Below, one piece after another: positions 41,643 to 52,132 of a stretch of DNA of 64,000 nucleotides. Position 1 is the stretch's first letter. Every line of letters begins with the position of its first letter. Origin of the DNA: an uncultured Vibrio sp. (GTDB lineage Bacteria > Pseudomonadota > Gammaproteobacteria > Enterobacterales > Vibrionaceae); contig CANNGN010000007.1 in the NCBI GenBank assembly GCA_947504195.1, forward strand, positions 146,710-210,709. Direction: 5' to 3'. A program made the position numbers and the translations under genes. The notes below the pieces were generated by a model. The model did not search any database, was not told the origin of the DNA, and saw only the letters and a list, made by a program, of their open reading frames with translations.

Positions 41643-42464
41643 TCACCCTTTCGCAAGCAATTTGTCGAGTAACTTTCCGGGTAATATTCGCTTTAAAACA
41701 GCAAACACTTTAGTTGGCTGAGTGATTCTATAACGCAGTTTCGGCGATGGTGCTTCCAAGGCATGATATATCGCAGGCAAACATCCTTCAGCAGGTAATA
41801 CGAAGCGATTATTGGATGTTTCACTATTGAGCCGATCCATTTGTATTTTATATATTTTTTCATGGTAACTGTTTTTGACGTTAATCCAGCGATTAAATGC
41901 CTCTAACGCATTGGTACGAAATTGGGTTTCAATTGGGCCAGGCTCAAGAATCGCTATCTTGATATCAGTGTCGAGCAACTCTAGGCGCAGGGTATCGCTC
42001 CATCCTTCAATAGCAAATTTTGATGCATTATAAGCCCCGCGATATTTTAATGCGGCGAACCCAAGTACAGAGCTATTTTGAATGATTCGAGCAGAACCGT
42101 GTTGGCGAAAGTGTGGCAATAATTGAGTTGTTAGTTCATGCCAGCCAAATACATTCGTTTCGAATTGTGCTCTTAAGCCATCGGTAGGTAAATCTTCGAG
42201 TGCTCCTGGTTGACCATAAGCACCATTATTAAATAAAGCATCAAGTTGACCATTCGCCAGTTCGAGAGTCTGTTTCACCGCAGCGGTAATGCTATCGGTA
42301 TTCGCAAGATCAAGATGAATACAAGTTAATCCTTCTTCCACAAGGCGGTTTACATCATCAATCTGGCGGCAAGATGCAATGACCTGGTAGCCTCTTTTAT
42401 GTAATGCGTGAGAGGCGGTATAGCCTATTCCAGAAGAGCAGCCTGTTATTAAAATTGATTTCAC
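41643..42464 (-). CDS. SDR-family oxidoreductase
   Basis: A 273-residue short-chain dehydrogenase. The cofactor motif is TGCSSGIG (about 7-14), the NNGAYG loop follows (about 90), and the catalytic pair YNASK lies near 155-159 after the Ser at about 141. The substrate is unknown; the acidic residue after beta-2 is replaced by SCRQ, which slightly favours NADPH. The start is GTG at 42464, overlapping the upstream gene's stop by four bases (GTGA), so the two are coupled. Confidence 0.88.
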   Translation of the reverse strand: MKSILITGCSSGIGYTASHALHKRGYQVIASCRQIDDVNRLVEEGLTCIHLDLANTDSITAAVKQTLELANGQLDALFNNGAYGQPGALEDLPTDGLRAQFETNVFGWHELTTQLLPHFRQHGSARIIQNSSVLGFAALKYRGAYNASKFAIEGWSDTLRLELLDTDIKIAILEPGPIETQFRTNALEAFNRWINVKNSYHEKIYKIQMDRLNSETSNNRFVLPAEGCLPAIYHALEAPSPKLRYRITQPTKVFAVLKRILPGKLLDKLLAKG

Positions 42465-43399
42465 TGTATTGATTCCTTGGCGCTATTTTCGATCAGAAGA
42501 TTCTCTAAAGCTTGGCTAAGTTCCGGAAACTGAAATTGAAACGATGATGCCATTAGTTTTGTTGGTTCGGTGCGAATGCTGTCGGTCAGTAGCTGTGCGG
42601 ACTCTCCCATTAAAGTATTGATAAACCACGTGGGGGTAAATAGCCAGTGAGGGCGGTGCAGTGTTTTTGCCAGTGTTTCACTAAATACGTAGTTTTGGGC
42701 TGCGAGTGGTGCACAAAGGTTGATCGGCCCGTAGAGAGAATCATCGTGTAAGATATGGTTAATCGCGGACACCATATCTGCAATATGAATCCAGGGCATA
42801 TATTGTTGTCCGTGACCAATTCTTGCGCCGAGCCCGAGTTGATATGGAAGTTTCATTTTCTTTAATGCACCACCATTATTTGCTAAAACAACACTGGTGC
42901 GAAGTAAGCAAACACGAGTGGTATTTGATGCTGCAGTTGCGGCAATATCTTCCCATGTCTTACACACATATTGAGTAAATCCGTCGCGTTTTATCCCTTT
43001 CTTTTCATCAATGATGTTAGAGCCTTGATCACCATAGTAGCCTACGGCTGAACCACTGATGAACACACTTGGAGGTGTTTTGCTTTGGGCAATAAGTTCG
43101 ACGATGTTCTGTGTCATTTCCCAACGACTGTTGCAGATTCTCCTTTTTTGAGCAAGTGTCCAGCGACGGTCCGCAATAGGTTCTCCTGCTAGGTTTATCA
43201 CCGCATCAATATCGTTAAGATCCGTGAGGTCATTTAGGCTATCGAGGTACTCTGCATTGAGACCATCAATCATACTGAGTGCATCTTGAGCATTTTCAAT
43301 ATGACGAGTCACAATTACAAATTGATTATCTTCACTGGCTAATAGTCGCACTAGATGCGTTCCGATTAACCCTGTCGCGCCTGTAATCAATATGCGCAT
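42461..43399 (-). CDS. yfcH: TIGR01777-family NAD-dependent epimerase (YfcH)
   Basis: A 312-residue member of the SDR39U1/YfcH family: GATGLIGTHLVRLL at about 7-20, VINLAGEPIADRRWT at about 66-80 and SGSAVGYYGDQG near 117-128, with YxxxK replaced by the family's own pattern. Substrate unknown. It precedes and overlaps the SDR gene by four bases. Confidence 0.85.
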   Translation of the reverse strand: MRILITGATGLIGTHLVRLLASEDNQFVIVTRHIENAQDALSMIDGLNAEYLDSLNDLTDLNDIDAVINLAGEPIADRRWTLAQKRRICNSRWEMTQNIVELIAQSKTPPSVFISGSAVGYYGDQGSNIIDEKKGIKRDGFTQYVCKTWEDIAATAASNTTRVCLLRTSVVLANNGGALKKMKLPYQLGLGARIGHGQQYMPWIHIADMVSAINHILHDDSLYGPINLCAPLAAQNYVFSETLAKTLHRPHWLFTPTWFINTLMGESAQLLTDSIRTEPTKLMASSFQFQFPELSQALENLLIENSAKESIQ

Positions 43400-43580
43400 G
43401 GCTTCTACCTTTTATTGTAATTGAAGTTTACTAAGCATAAACGACAGCGCCATTTGATCCAATGTCATACTTTTAAATAATTATGCGCTTTGTTGGGCAT
43501 TCAATAAGGAAAGTCATTATCGACCTGCTACAATTTTGATAACAAACAAAATATTTGGTGGGCATAAAGATGGAGGAAGT

Positions 43581-44315
43581 ATGCAAGCATTAGCGACATT
43601 ACTTAAATCGATGCTTAATAGTTTTAAAGACCTGCTTCCGATCGTCATTGTTATTTCTTTTTTTCAACTCGCGGTTTTACAGCAACCGATACCTAACTTA
43701 TTAGAGATTTCTCTTGGTCTTCTTTTAGTGGTCATGGGGCTAACATTTTTTATTTACGGCCTAGAAATGGGGCTTTTCCCAATTGGAGAAACGATGGCTC
43801 AGGCCTTCGCTAGAAAGGGAAGTATCGCTTGGTTATTGATATTTTCGTTTTGTTTAGGATTTGGAACGACGATTGCTGAACCTGCACTCACCGCCATTGC
43901 TGCAGAAGCGGCCAATGTTGCCGCCAATGGAGGGGTGATTATCCAGTCACAGACGGCTATGGATGGTTATGCGATGGGGTTAAGGTTAACCGTTGCTTTT
44001 TCTGTTGGTCTCGCGATTGTGCTTGGGGTTGTCCGGATTCTTAAAGGTTGGTCTATTCAATATATGATTATTGGTGGCTACATTTCAGTTGTATTATTAA
44101 CGTTATTAGCTCCCGAGTTTATTATTGGCATTGCATACGATAGTGGCGGTGTGACGACTTCAACAATCACCGTGCCGCTAGTGACCGCTTTAGGTGTTGG
44201 GCTGGCCTCTTCAATTAAGGGGAGAAATCCGATGCTTGATGGCTTTGGCTTAATTGCTTTTGCTTCTTTACTTCCTATGATGTTTGTCATGGTATTTGGG
44301 ATGGTGGTGTCATGA
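43581..44315 (+). CDS. DUF1538 membrane protein, subunit 1
   Basis: A 244-residue membrane protein with about six to seven hydrophobic segments. I chose the ATG at 43581 (MQALATLL) because GGAGGAAGT precedes it; a TTG 45 bases upstream is the alternative. Conserved blocks are [11 protein letters not shown] (60-70), [10 protein letters not shown] (94-103) and [15 protein letters not shown] (185-199), with acidic residues in otherwise hydrophobic or small-residue context. Paralogue 2 has the same blocks. Function unknown to me; transport or channel activity is inferred. First gene of a four-gene overlapping operon. Confidence 0.85.
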   Translation: MQALATLLKSMLNSFKDLLPIVIVISFFQLAVLQQPIPNLLEISLGLLLVVMGLTFFIYGLEMGLFPIGETMAQAFARKGSIAWLLIFSFCLGFGTTIAEPALTAIAAEAANVAANGGVIIQSQTAMDGYAMGLRLTVAFSVGLAIVLGVVRILKGWSIQYMIIGGYISVVLLTLLAPEFIIGIAYDSGGVTTSTITVPLVTALGVGLASSIKGRNPMLDGFGLIAFASLLPMMFVMVFGMVVS

Positions 44316-45103
44316 GTGAACTTACACACTTTTTCTCCACTTTAATTTCGACAATTCGCGATGTACTCCCCATCGCGGCAATTCTATTTGTGTTTCAATT
44401 TGCAGTATTGCGTCGCCCAGTCGCGAACTTAAAAAATGTCATTTTTGGGTTTGGTTATGTCATTTTAGGTTTGTCTTTATTCCTTATGGGGCTGGAATTA
44501 GCTTTATTTCCGCTCGGCGAAATGATGGCAGCACAGTTAACCACACCTGAATTTCTCGCCTCAGGCATGTGGGCAAAAGGAAATGGGTATTGGTTCGATT
44601 ATTATTGGATTTATCTGTTCGCATTTTGTATCGGATTTAGCACCACGATTGCTGAGCCATCTTTGATAGCCGTCGCTTTGAAAGCGAATCAAGTATCAGC
44701 AGGAGCTATTGGAGTCACAGGATTAAGGATTGCGGTTGCACTGGGTGTCGCGATTGGTATTTCATTAGGGTGCTATCGTATTGTGGTCGGGGATCCGATT
44801 CATTACTTCATTATCGCCGGTTACATTGTTGTGGTTATACAAACATTCTTTGCGCCGAAGTTGATTGTTCCATTGGCGTACGATTCAGGTGGTGTAACGA
44901 CATCGACAGTTACGGTGCCTATTGTTGCAGCATTAGGTTTAGGGTTAGCATCTACAGTACCGGGTCGAAGCCCGCTTATTGATGGATTTGGATTAATTGC
45001 TTTCGCGAGTCTGTTTCCGATTATCTCGGTGATGGGCTACGCACAACTTGTAGAGTGGCTCAACAAGCGAAACTCTGCATCGGAGAATGACAATGCGCTT
45101 TAA
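44312..45103 (+). CDS. DUF1538 membrane protein, subunit 2
   Basis: A 263-residue paralogue of the preceding gene, overlapping its stop by four bases (ATGA). The same blocks occur: [11 protein letters not shown] (60-70), [10 protein letters not shown] (109-118), [15 protein letters not shown] (189-203) and [11 protein letters not shown] (224-234). An extra loop at about 78-98 is Tyr/Trp-rich. Two coupled paralogues suggest a heteromeric pore or transporter. Confidence 0.85.
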   Translation: MSELTHFFSTLISTIRDVLPIAAILFVFQFAVLRRPVANLKNVIFGFGYVILGLSLFLMGLELALFPLGEMMAAQLTTPEFLASGMWAKGNGYWFDYYWIYLFAFCIGFSTTIAEPSLIAVALKANQVSAGAIGVTGLRIAVALGVAIGISLGCYRIVVGDPIHYFIIAGYIVVVIQTFFAPKLIVPLAYDSGGVTTSTVTVPIVAALGLGLASTVPGRSPLIDGFGLIAFASLFPIISVMGYAQLVEWLNKRNSASENDNAL

Positions 45104-45443
45104 ATTAATTATCGCTTTTGTGGAAGATGGAAAAACAGACAAAGTACTTGATGCCGCTCGTGAGGCTGGGGCAACGGGGGCAACGGTCATAAATAATGCT
45201 CGCGGAGAAGGGATTAATCAGAAGAAGACCTTTATGGGGTTGACCCTTGAAGTACAAAAAGATGTTCTGCTTTTTGTTGTCGAGGAACACTTGTCTCGAC
45301 ATATTTTGGAAACCATCAATCGGATTGGTGAGTTTGAAACAGAATCTGGACAAGGCATTGCACTTCAAATTGATGTTGAAGACGTTGTGGGTATCACTCA
45401 CCAAGTACAAGAATTAACAAAAGTTGTTGAGGATGAGCTATGA
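45093..45443 (+). CDS. PII-like signalling protein
   Basis: A 116-residue protein with the PII (GlnB) fold pattern: beta strand [30 protein letters not shown], then NNARGEGINQ at the T-loop start, then LEVQKDVLLFVVEEHL and ISESG-type B-loop FETESGQGIALQIDVEDVVGI. The T-loop is about five residues shorter than in GlnB and lacks the uridylylated Tyr51. I chose the ATG at 45093 (GGAG seven bases upstream), which overlaps the membrane gene by 11 bases. PII proteins bind nucleotides and small molecules to gate partner proteins; here the DUF1538 subunits are the obvious partners (inference). Confidence 0.82.
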   Translation: MRFKLIIAFVEDGKTDKVLDAAREAGATGATVINNARGEGINQKKTFMGLTLEVQKDVLLFVVEEHLSRHILETINRIGEFETESGQGIALQIDVEDVVGITHQVQELTKVVEDEL

Positions 45444-45847
45444 GAAAGCAAGATATAATGCGTGTTCGAGACGTGATGAGTAACAGCTATGCCATGGTCG
45501 ATGGCTTGGCGACAGTATATGAAGCTATAGAAGTTGCACGTAAACATCAGGTTAAAGCGCTTATCGTGGAAAAAAGAAATGAAGAGGATGAATTTGGCAT
45601 TGTCTTAATGAATGATATCGCTAAGAAAGTCCTGGCGAAAGATCGTTCTCCAAAAAGGGTGAACATCTATGAAATTATGACTAAGCCAGCATTAGCCGTC
45701 GAACCTGAGATGAAAGTAAAATATTGCGCCAGATTATTTGAACGTTTTGGTATTAGCCGTGCGCCAGTTATTGAGAATGGCGAACTGATTGGGATGATCA
45801 GTTACAACAATATGGTCATGAACGCGATATTTGATGGTGACGATTGA
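45440..45847 (+). CDS. CBS-pair protein
   Basis: A 135-residue protein that is almost only a CBS pair: motif 1 at about 7-62 (VRDVMSNSYAMVDGLATVYEAIEVA, ALIVEKR), motif 2 at about 73-130 (IYEIMTKPALAVEPEMKV, GISRAPVIENGELIGMISYNNM). CBS pairs usually bind adenine nucleotides. The ATG overlaps the PII-like stop by four bases (ATGA), with GAGG upstream. It is the second apparent nucleotide sensor of this operon. Confidence 0.88.
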   Translation: MRKQDIMRVRDVMSNSYAMVDGLATVYEAIEVARKHQVKALIVEKRNEEDEFGIVLMNDIAKKVLAKDRSPKRVNIYEIMTKPALAVEPEMKVKYCARLFERFGISRAPVIENGELIGMISYNNMVMNAIFDGDD

Positions 45848-45899
45848 TCTTCATCGTTTTACACTAGGCCAATGTTAACATTTTACATTGAGTAGAAAG

Positions 45900-46448
45900 A
45901 TGAAACTGTTTATTGCCTCTGATATACATGGTTCAGAAGCGGCGACAAAAGAGCTGATTACTGCCTTTTTAGAATCTGGCTCTAGTCAGCTTATTTTATT
46001 GGGAGACTTGTTAAATCATGGCCCCAGAAATCCGATTCCAGAAAGCTATAATCCAGTTGCGGTGTCTGAGATTCTAAATCAGTATGCCGATCGAATTATT
46101 GCGGTACGTGGAAATTGCGATAGTGAAGTCGACCAAATGTTACTGAACTTTCCCATTATGAGTGATTTGGCTTGGGTATTACTTGAAGACGGTCGACGTT
46201 TGGTTCTAACCCATGGGCATGTCTACCATGCTGCACAACTACCGCCAGTCTCTCGTCAAGATGTTTTGATGCATGGGCATACTCATATCCCTGTTGCTGA
46301 GCATATCGAATCTTGCTACTTATTTAATCCCGGCTCTGTGACATTTCCTCGTAACGGATTCAGCCCTTCATACGGAATCCTGAATGGTAAACAGTTGTCA
46401 GTTTTAACGTTTGAAGGTGAAGTGTTACGTAGTTTCGATTTAGCATAA
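45900..46448 (+). CDS. yfcE: YfcE, metallophosphodiesterase
   Basis: YfcE is a manganese-dependent phosphodiesterase of unknown natural substrate. The ATG at 45900 (MKLFIASDIHGSE) gives 182 residues (E. coli 184); a TTG four codons earlier is possible. Metal motifs DIHG, LLGDLLNHGPR, RGNCDSE, THGHVYH and HGHTHIP are all present. It is convergent with the SelW-like gene 14 bases away. Confidence 0.93.
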   Translation: MKLFIASDIHGSEAATKELITAFLESGSSQLILLGDLLNHGPRNPIPESYNPVAVSEILNQYADRIIAVRGNCDSEVDQMLLNFPIMSDLAWVLLEDGRRLVLTHGHVYHAAQLPPVSRQDVLMHGHTHIPVAEHIESCYLFNPGSVTFPRNGFSPSYGILNGKQLSVLTFEGEVLRSFDLA

Positions 46449-46462
46449 ATGCCAAACTTCGA

Positions 46463-46744
46463 TTATGCTTTCCGATCGGAATGGCCAAGGTCACGGTCGG
46501 GGGCAATAATGTCTCTCACTCGCTGTTTTAGCACTTTTGCCTCAGGAAACCCGTCATCACGTTTTCGTTCCCAAATCGAGTGACCATTGCAAAATACCTC
46601 AAATCGGCCTCCGGTATCTGGATGGAGAGATACACGCTCGATTTCTTCACTAAAAGTATGTAGTAGCTCTTGGCACAACCACGTAGAACGCAGCATCCAA
46701 TTACATTGCCTACAATAGTAGATCTCTATATTCGCTTTAATCAT
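46463..46744 (-). CDS. SelT/SelW/SelH-family (Rdx) protein
   Basis: A 93-residue thioredoxin-like protein with the CxxC motif C-R-Q-C near 11-14 (YYCRQCNWMLRS), where eukaryotic homologues have selenocysteine. The GGRFEVFCNGHSIWERKRDDGFPE end is family-typical. A redox role is likely but the partner is unknown. It follows the TauE/SafE-type gene. Confidence 0.9.
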   Translation of the reverse strand: MIKANIEIYYCRQCNWMLRSTWLCQELLHTFSEEIERVSLHPDTGGRFEVFCNGHSIWERKRDDGFPEAKVLKQRVRDIIAPDRDLGHSDRKA

Positions 46745-46772
46745 GAGACGTTTCCAATTGAATGAGCGCTAA

Positions 46773-47528
46773 CTAAAGTAGCAGTTTTATTCCAACGGCA
46801 AAGGTGAGTATTTCGAATGCAATTTTAATGCTTGAATTACTCAGGCGTTTCATTAAGTACGCACCCAAACTGCCACCAAGGAATGAACCAGCAAGAAGAA
46901 TAGGTAGCCAAGCCCAATAGATTTCAGCTCCTGCAACAGTAATAGCAGCAGCCCCAATCCCATTCCAACACAATCCGACACTGATCATAGTCAGTGCGAT
47001 GGCTTGCTTGTAACTGTAACCAAACCAGCGCACTAGAAATATGGTGACTAGTAACCCAGAACCTGCAGCAATCGAGCCATTGATAATACCGATTACGATA
47101 AGAAATAATGCACCGAGTATGTAGCCCTTTGTGTCACGTCGCACGGGGATATCTTCTTGTCCCAGCTGTTTTTTAACGCGTGAATAAATACCAAGTGAAA
47201 GAATGGTAATTCCAAGTCCTTTTTCTGCAATATCACCTGGTATCAGTAATACCAAATGTGCTCCCGTGATAACCCCAATACTGCCAATAACGATTAGGTA
47301 GCTGATAAAACCATAGGATAAACCACCTCGTTTTAAATGGGTGATGGTTGCTCCTAATCCAAGAGCAACACTTGCAAGTTTGTGTGTTGCAAGAGCGATT
47401 GAGAAGGGCAGTCCCAAAAAGATTAATAATGGAAATTGAAGCAGGCCTGCTCCGCCACCTGATAGTGATGCCATAGTATTGGAGATTAACGAACCAATGA
47501 ACAGTGTCGTGGTATTAAACCATTCCAT
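46773..47528 (-). CDS. TauE/SafE (TSUP)-family sulfite exporter-like protein
   Basis: A 251-residue membrane protein with about seven to eight helices and the duplicated family pattern: GGGAGLLQFPLLIFLGLP in the first half and GSIAAGSGLLVTIFLVRWFG in the second. TSUP proteins export sulfur or organic anions; the substrate here is unknown. It lies between toxS and the SelW-like gene. Confidence 0.85.
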   Translation of the reverse strand: MEWFNTTTLFIGSLISNTMASLSGGGAGLLQFPLLIFLGLPFSIALATHKLASVALGLGATITHLKRGGLSYGFISYLIVIGSIGVITGAHLVLLIPGDIAEKGLGITILSLGIYSRVKKQLGQEDIPVRRDTKGYILGALFLIVIGIINGSIAAGSGLLVTIFLVRWFGYSYKQAIALTMISVGLCWNGIGAAAITVAGAEIYWAWLPILLAGSFLGGSLGAYLMKRLSNSSIKIAFEILTFAVGIKLLL

Positions 47529-47542
47529 GTAGATATTATTCC

Positions 47543-48073
47543 TTAGGGAAGATCGTGAGCGTATAGCGTCACTGATTCGTGATTTAGCCCGACCAGTAAA
47601 AGTGTATTTTGATTAATGATATCGATGCGGCGACTTTGCTGTGCGTCTATTTTATAGAACTGAGTAACGATGTCGAGCTGATCTTGAGTGAGAGCTTGAT
47701 TGTGGTTAGTCGACACGTCTTTAAACTCTGTCGGGGATATAAGTAAGTAATCATCGCTTATTTCCCAAGTACCTGTTTCGGAAATATCGATATGAGATTC
47801 AGCCGAAGTTATCTCATTGTAAACTTTGATTATCGACATCCTAATGTAGGTATTATTAGGAAGGTATTTTACATTAGAGTTAATTGTTATATGGAGGAAC
47901 TGAGAGTCCTCTTTTTGATCAGAATCATCATAGTCGATAAAACTATTAATGCGGGATTGCCACTCTCTTGAGGTGAGTAGTTGTTCGGTTTTGACATCGC
48001 TTACCCAATAGAGCCAACCACTGAGTCCCAGTGATATTAGTATTAACGCCATCGAAAGCTTAAGTGCAGTCAT
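47543..48073 (-). CDS. toxS: ToxS, ToxR-stabilising membrane protein
   Basis: ToxS protects ToxR from proteolysis and assists its folding in the periplasm. I chose the ATG at 48073, five bases after the toxR stop, giving 176 residues (V. cholerae about 173); ATGs at 48088 and 48100 inside toxR are also possible. A single N-terminal membrane helix ends SGWLYWVSD; LLTSREWQSRINS, SNVKYLPNNTYIRMSI and ITQFYKIDAQQSRRIDI match ToxS. Confidence 0.93.
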   Translation of the reverse strand: MTALKLSMALILISLGLSGWLYWVSDVKTEQLLTSREWQSRINSFIDYDDSDQKEDSQFLHITINSNVKYLPNNTYIRMSIIKVYNEITSAESHIDISETGTWEISDDYLLISPTEFKDVSTNHNQALTQDQLDIVTQFYKIDAQQSRRIDIINQNTLLLVGLNHESVTLYAHDLP

Positions 48074-48078
48074 TCGAA

Positions 48079-48945
48079 TTATTGGCATACACGTATCCAT
48101 TCAGGTTGTGTTTTCGATATCACAACCGTTCTACTGAGATCAATGTTTTCTTCATTGTAAAGATAATTGAGCATTAATGTACTTTCTTGGCCACCAGTAA
48201 CAATAACTTTATTTGGCTTAGGCTGATTAGAATGAAATTTGTTGTATATACTGATGCATCGTTCAACTTCTGGCAACCAAAAATCGATATCTGGATGGGA
48301 AGCTGGAAATAAGACTTCAATGTCATCAATCTGTTTTACTGGTTGCAAAAATGCATGTTTGGCATCGAATCCATACAGCGTGGTTACTGGAATTAATATA
48401 GCGATTAATATTAGAAGCTTAACCAACCATGATTGATTGATTGAACCACTAGGAGCGTATTGAAAAACATTCTGCTTGGCAATGGGTTCTTGTGTACTAG
48501 AGTCTATTGGCAAACTGATGAGCTTGGAATCGTTGGTTTGAACTTGATCAATACTTGTCGATGACGCTTCTGTCTCACAATTTTGTTGTGATTTTTCAAA
48601 ACTGGCGGCTTCCACTTCTGCAATCCATTGATACCCCTGCTTCGGGACCGTGCGAATAAACATGGGTGATTTTATCGAGTCGTTAAGTGTTTTACGTAAT
48701 GTCGATATTGCTTGAGTTAAACTGGAGTCGTCCACTTCAAACCCTTGTTGACGCCAAACATAATCATGTAGGTCATCGCGTCGAACAATTTGATTTGGGT
48801 GTAAGGCAAAATACTGCAAGATGCGGCTTTCATTGCTTCCAAGGTGTTGTATTTCACTGGGAGAACGATCATCAACTAACGTATTGCTATTAGGAGTGAA
48901 GGTATATCGTTTTGCCAAAATGAAATTTAAGTCTATGATATTCAT
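48079..48945 (-). CDS. toxR: ToxR, transmembrane transcriptional activator
   Basis: ToxR is an inner-membrane regulator of porins and, in pathogens, of virulence genes. It is 288 residues: an N-terminal winged helix (about 15-110; LGSNESRIL, DDLHDYVWRQQGFEVDDSSLTQAISTLRK), a variable linker (115-170), a membrane helix (172-192) and a periplasmic domain with C230 and C287, the expected disulfide pair. It is divergent from htpG, as in V. cholerae. Presence of ToxR marks Vibrionaceae; it does not show pathogenicity. Confidence 0.96.
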   Translation of the reverse strand: MNIIDLNFILAKRYTFTPNSNTLVDDRSPSEIQHLGSNESRILQYFALHPNQIVRRDDLHDYVWRQQGFEVDDSSLTQAISTLRKTLNDSIKSPMFIRTVPKQGYQWIAEVEAASFEKSQQNCETEASSTSIDQVQTNDSKLISLPIDSSTQEPIAKQNVFQYAPSGSINQSWLVKLLILIAILIPVTTLYGFDAKHAFLQPVKQIDDIEVLFPASHPDIDFWLPEVERCISIYNKFHSNQPKPNKVIVTGGQESTLMLNYLYNEENIDLSRTVVISKTQPEWIRVCQ

Positions 48946-49107
48946 GGATATATTTCGGCTTTAGTTTGATAGGTGAAGAATATGTTCATCATTATCCCAT
49001 AGACAGAGTTAAGGGAAAGTTCAGGAGATATACTCGGTAATTTTTTGAATTAGAGTCTGACTTTATGGAAATAATTCAAAAAAATATTATTTTAAACTAT
49101 TTCAAGC

Positions 49108-49135
49108 CTTGATTTACGAGTCACCACCCACATCT
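49108..49135 (+). promoter_or_regulatory. heat-shock (sigma-32) promoter of htpG
   Basis: CTTGAT (49108-49113) and CCCACATCT (49127-49135) are separated by 13 bases, close to the sigma-32 consensus CTTGAAA-N13-CCCCATNT. It lies about 73 bases before the htpG ATG, and htpG is a known heat-shock gene. Confidence 0.75.
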
Positions 49136-49208
49136 TACTAGCAAAGCAACTTTGTTTGCATAATCTTTCGGTTAGATCAAAGTAAAATAATATATTCATG
49201 GAGCTAGT

Positions 49209-51113
49209 ATGAGCGAAGCAACCGCTAATCAAAAAGAAACTCGTGGTTTTCAGTCTGAAGTTAAACAGTTATTGAACTTGATGATTCATTCTCTTTATTC
49301 AAATAAAGAGATCTTTTTACGAGAATTGATCTCGAATGCATCGGATGCAGGTGACAAGCTGCGCTTCAAAGCATTGACAGACTCGAGCCTTTACGATGGT
49401 GATGCCGATCTTTGTGTTAAGTTATCGTTTGACACGGAAACGAAAACCATCACAGTGTCAGATAACGGCATTGGTATGACTCGAGATGATGTTATTAATA
49501 ATCTGGGTACAATTGCGAAATCTGGAACAAAAGAGTTCTTCGCCAATCTATCTCAAGACCAAGCGAAAGATTCTCAGTTAATCGGTCAGTTTGGTGTTGG
49601 TTTTTACTCTTCGTTTATTGTTGCAGACTCGGTTACGGTACGTACTCGTACTGCAGGAGATGCTCCAGAGCAAGCTGTTCAGTGGAGTTCTCAAGGCGAA
49701 GGTGAATATACAATTGAAACCGTGACGAAAGAGTCTCGCGGTACTGATATTATTTTGCACCTGCGTGAAGAAGAAAGTGAGTTTCTTTCTGAGTGGCGCT
49801 TGAAGGAATTAATCACTAAATATTCTGATCACATAGGACTTCCTGTTTATATTCAGTCGCATAAGCGCGATGAAGAAGGAAATGAAACCGGTGAGACAGA
49901 ATGGGAAAAAATCAATAAAGCAGAGGCTCTTTGGACTCGTTCTAAGTCTGATGTTAGCGATGAAGAGTACAAAGAATTTTACTCTCATATTTCTCATGAT
50001 TTTGCAGAACCAGCGGTGTGGAGCCATAACAAGGTAGAAGGTAAAAACGACTACACTAGCTTACTATATGTTCCATCGAAAGCACCTTGGGACATGATGA
50101 ATCGTGACCATAAACGTGGCTTGAAACTGTATGTTCAACGCGTCTTTATTATGGATGATGCTGAGCAATTCATGCCATCTTATCTGCGTTTTATCCGTGG
50201 TTTGATTGATTCAAATGATTTGCCACTAAACGTTTCTCGTGAAATTCTTCAAGACAATAAAGTGACGCAATCTCTTCGTAGCGCTTGTACTAAGCGTGTA
50301 TTGACGATGCTAGAGCGTATGTCAAATAACGATGAAGAGAAATATCAGGCATTTTGGAAAGAATTTGGCATGGTGATGAAAGAAGGCCCTGCTGAAGATA
50401 TGTCAAATAAAGAGAAAATTGCAGGGCTGCTGCGTTTTGCCTCTACCCATGTTGATTCGTCTGAACAAACGATTGGCCTAAAAAGCTACATCGAGCGTAT
50501 GAAAGAAGATCAAGATGTTATTTATTACCTGACTGCCGATAGTTATGCTGCTGCGAAAAACAGCCCTCACTTAGAGCAATTCAAAGCCAAAGGTATTGAA
50601 GTGGTCTTGATGTATGACCGTATCGATGAATGGCTAATGAATTACTTAACTGAATTTGATGGCAAGTCTTTCCAATCGATTACAAAAGCGGGGCTAGACC
50701 TTAGCAAGTTTGATGACGAAGAAGCGAAGGAAAAGCAAAAAGAGACTGAAGAAGAGTTTAAGTCTGTTGTTGAGCGTACCAAGAGCTACCTAGGTGACCG
50801 TGTTAAAGAGGTACGCACAACATTTAAGTTAGCTTCGACGCCAGCTGTTGTCGTAACTGATGATATGGAAATGGGTACGCAAATGGCTAAGCTGCTTGAA
50901 GCTGCAGGTCAGGCTGCACCAGAAGTGAAGTACATTCTTGAGCTTAACCCAGAGCATGCGATGGTGAAGATGATGGCCGATGAACCAGATGAAGAGCTGT
51001 TTGGTCGTTGGGTTGAAATCTTACTTGGACAGTCGATGTTAGCTGAGCGAGGCTCGATGGAAGACCCTTCACAGTTCTTGTCAGCGGTAAATCAGCTTTT
51101 GACTAAGGTTTAA
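49209..51113 (+). CDS. htpG: HtpG, Hsp90 chaperone
   Basis: HtpG is the bacterial Hsp90, an ATP-driven cytoplasmic chaperone. It is 634 residues. The GHKL ATPase motifs are [17 protein letters not shown] and [11 protein letters not shown] in the first 120 residues; the middle and dimerisation domains follow. The ribosome-binding site is GGAG seven bases before the ATG. A heat-shock promoter and a terminator bracket the gene. Confidence 0.98.
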   Translation: MSEATANQKETRGFQSEVKQLLNLMIHSLYSNKEIFLRELISNASDAGDKLRFKALTDSSLYDGDADLCVKLSFDTETKTITVSDNGIGMTRDDVINNLGTIAKSGTKEFFANLSQDQAKDSQLIGQFGVGFYSSFIVADSVTVRTRTAGDAPEQAVQWSSQGEGEYTIETVTKESRGTDIILHLREEESEFLSEWRLKELITKYSDHIGLPVYIQSHKRDEEGNETGETEWEKINKAEALWTRSKSDVSDEEYKEFYSHISHDFAEPAVWSHNKVEGKNDYTSLLYVPSKAPWDMMNRDHKRGLKLYVQRVFIMDDAEQFMPSYLRFIRGLIDSNDLPLNVSREILQDNKVTQSLRSACTKRVLTMLERMSNNDEEKYQAFWKEFGMVMKEGPAEDMSNKEKIAGLLRFASTHVDSSEQTIGLKSYIERMKEDQDVIYYLTADSYAAAKNSPHLEQFKAKGIEVVLMYDRIDEWLMNYLTEFDGKSFQSITKAGLDLSKFDDEEAKEKQKETEEEFKSVVERTKSYLGDRVKEVRTTFKLASTPAVVVTDDMEMGTQMAKLLEAAGQAAPEVKYILELNPEHAMVKMMADEPDEELFGRWVEILLGQSMLAERGSMEDPSQFLSAVNQLLTKV

Positions 51114-52101
<988 letters not shown>

Positions 52102-52132
52102 AACTCGAACGTTATCGTGATTTGAATATATG

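Noticed and set aside
48079..48945. toxR-toxS as evidence of a pathogenicity island
   Set aside because: ToxRS is ancestral in Vibrionaceae and lies among housekeeping genes; no virulence cassette is present in the window.
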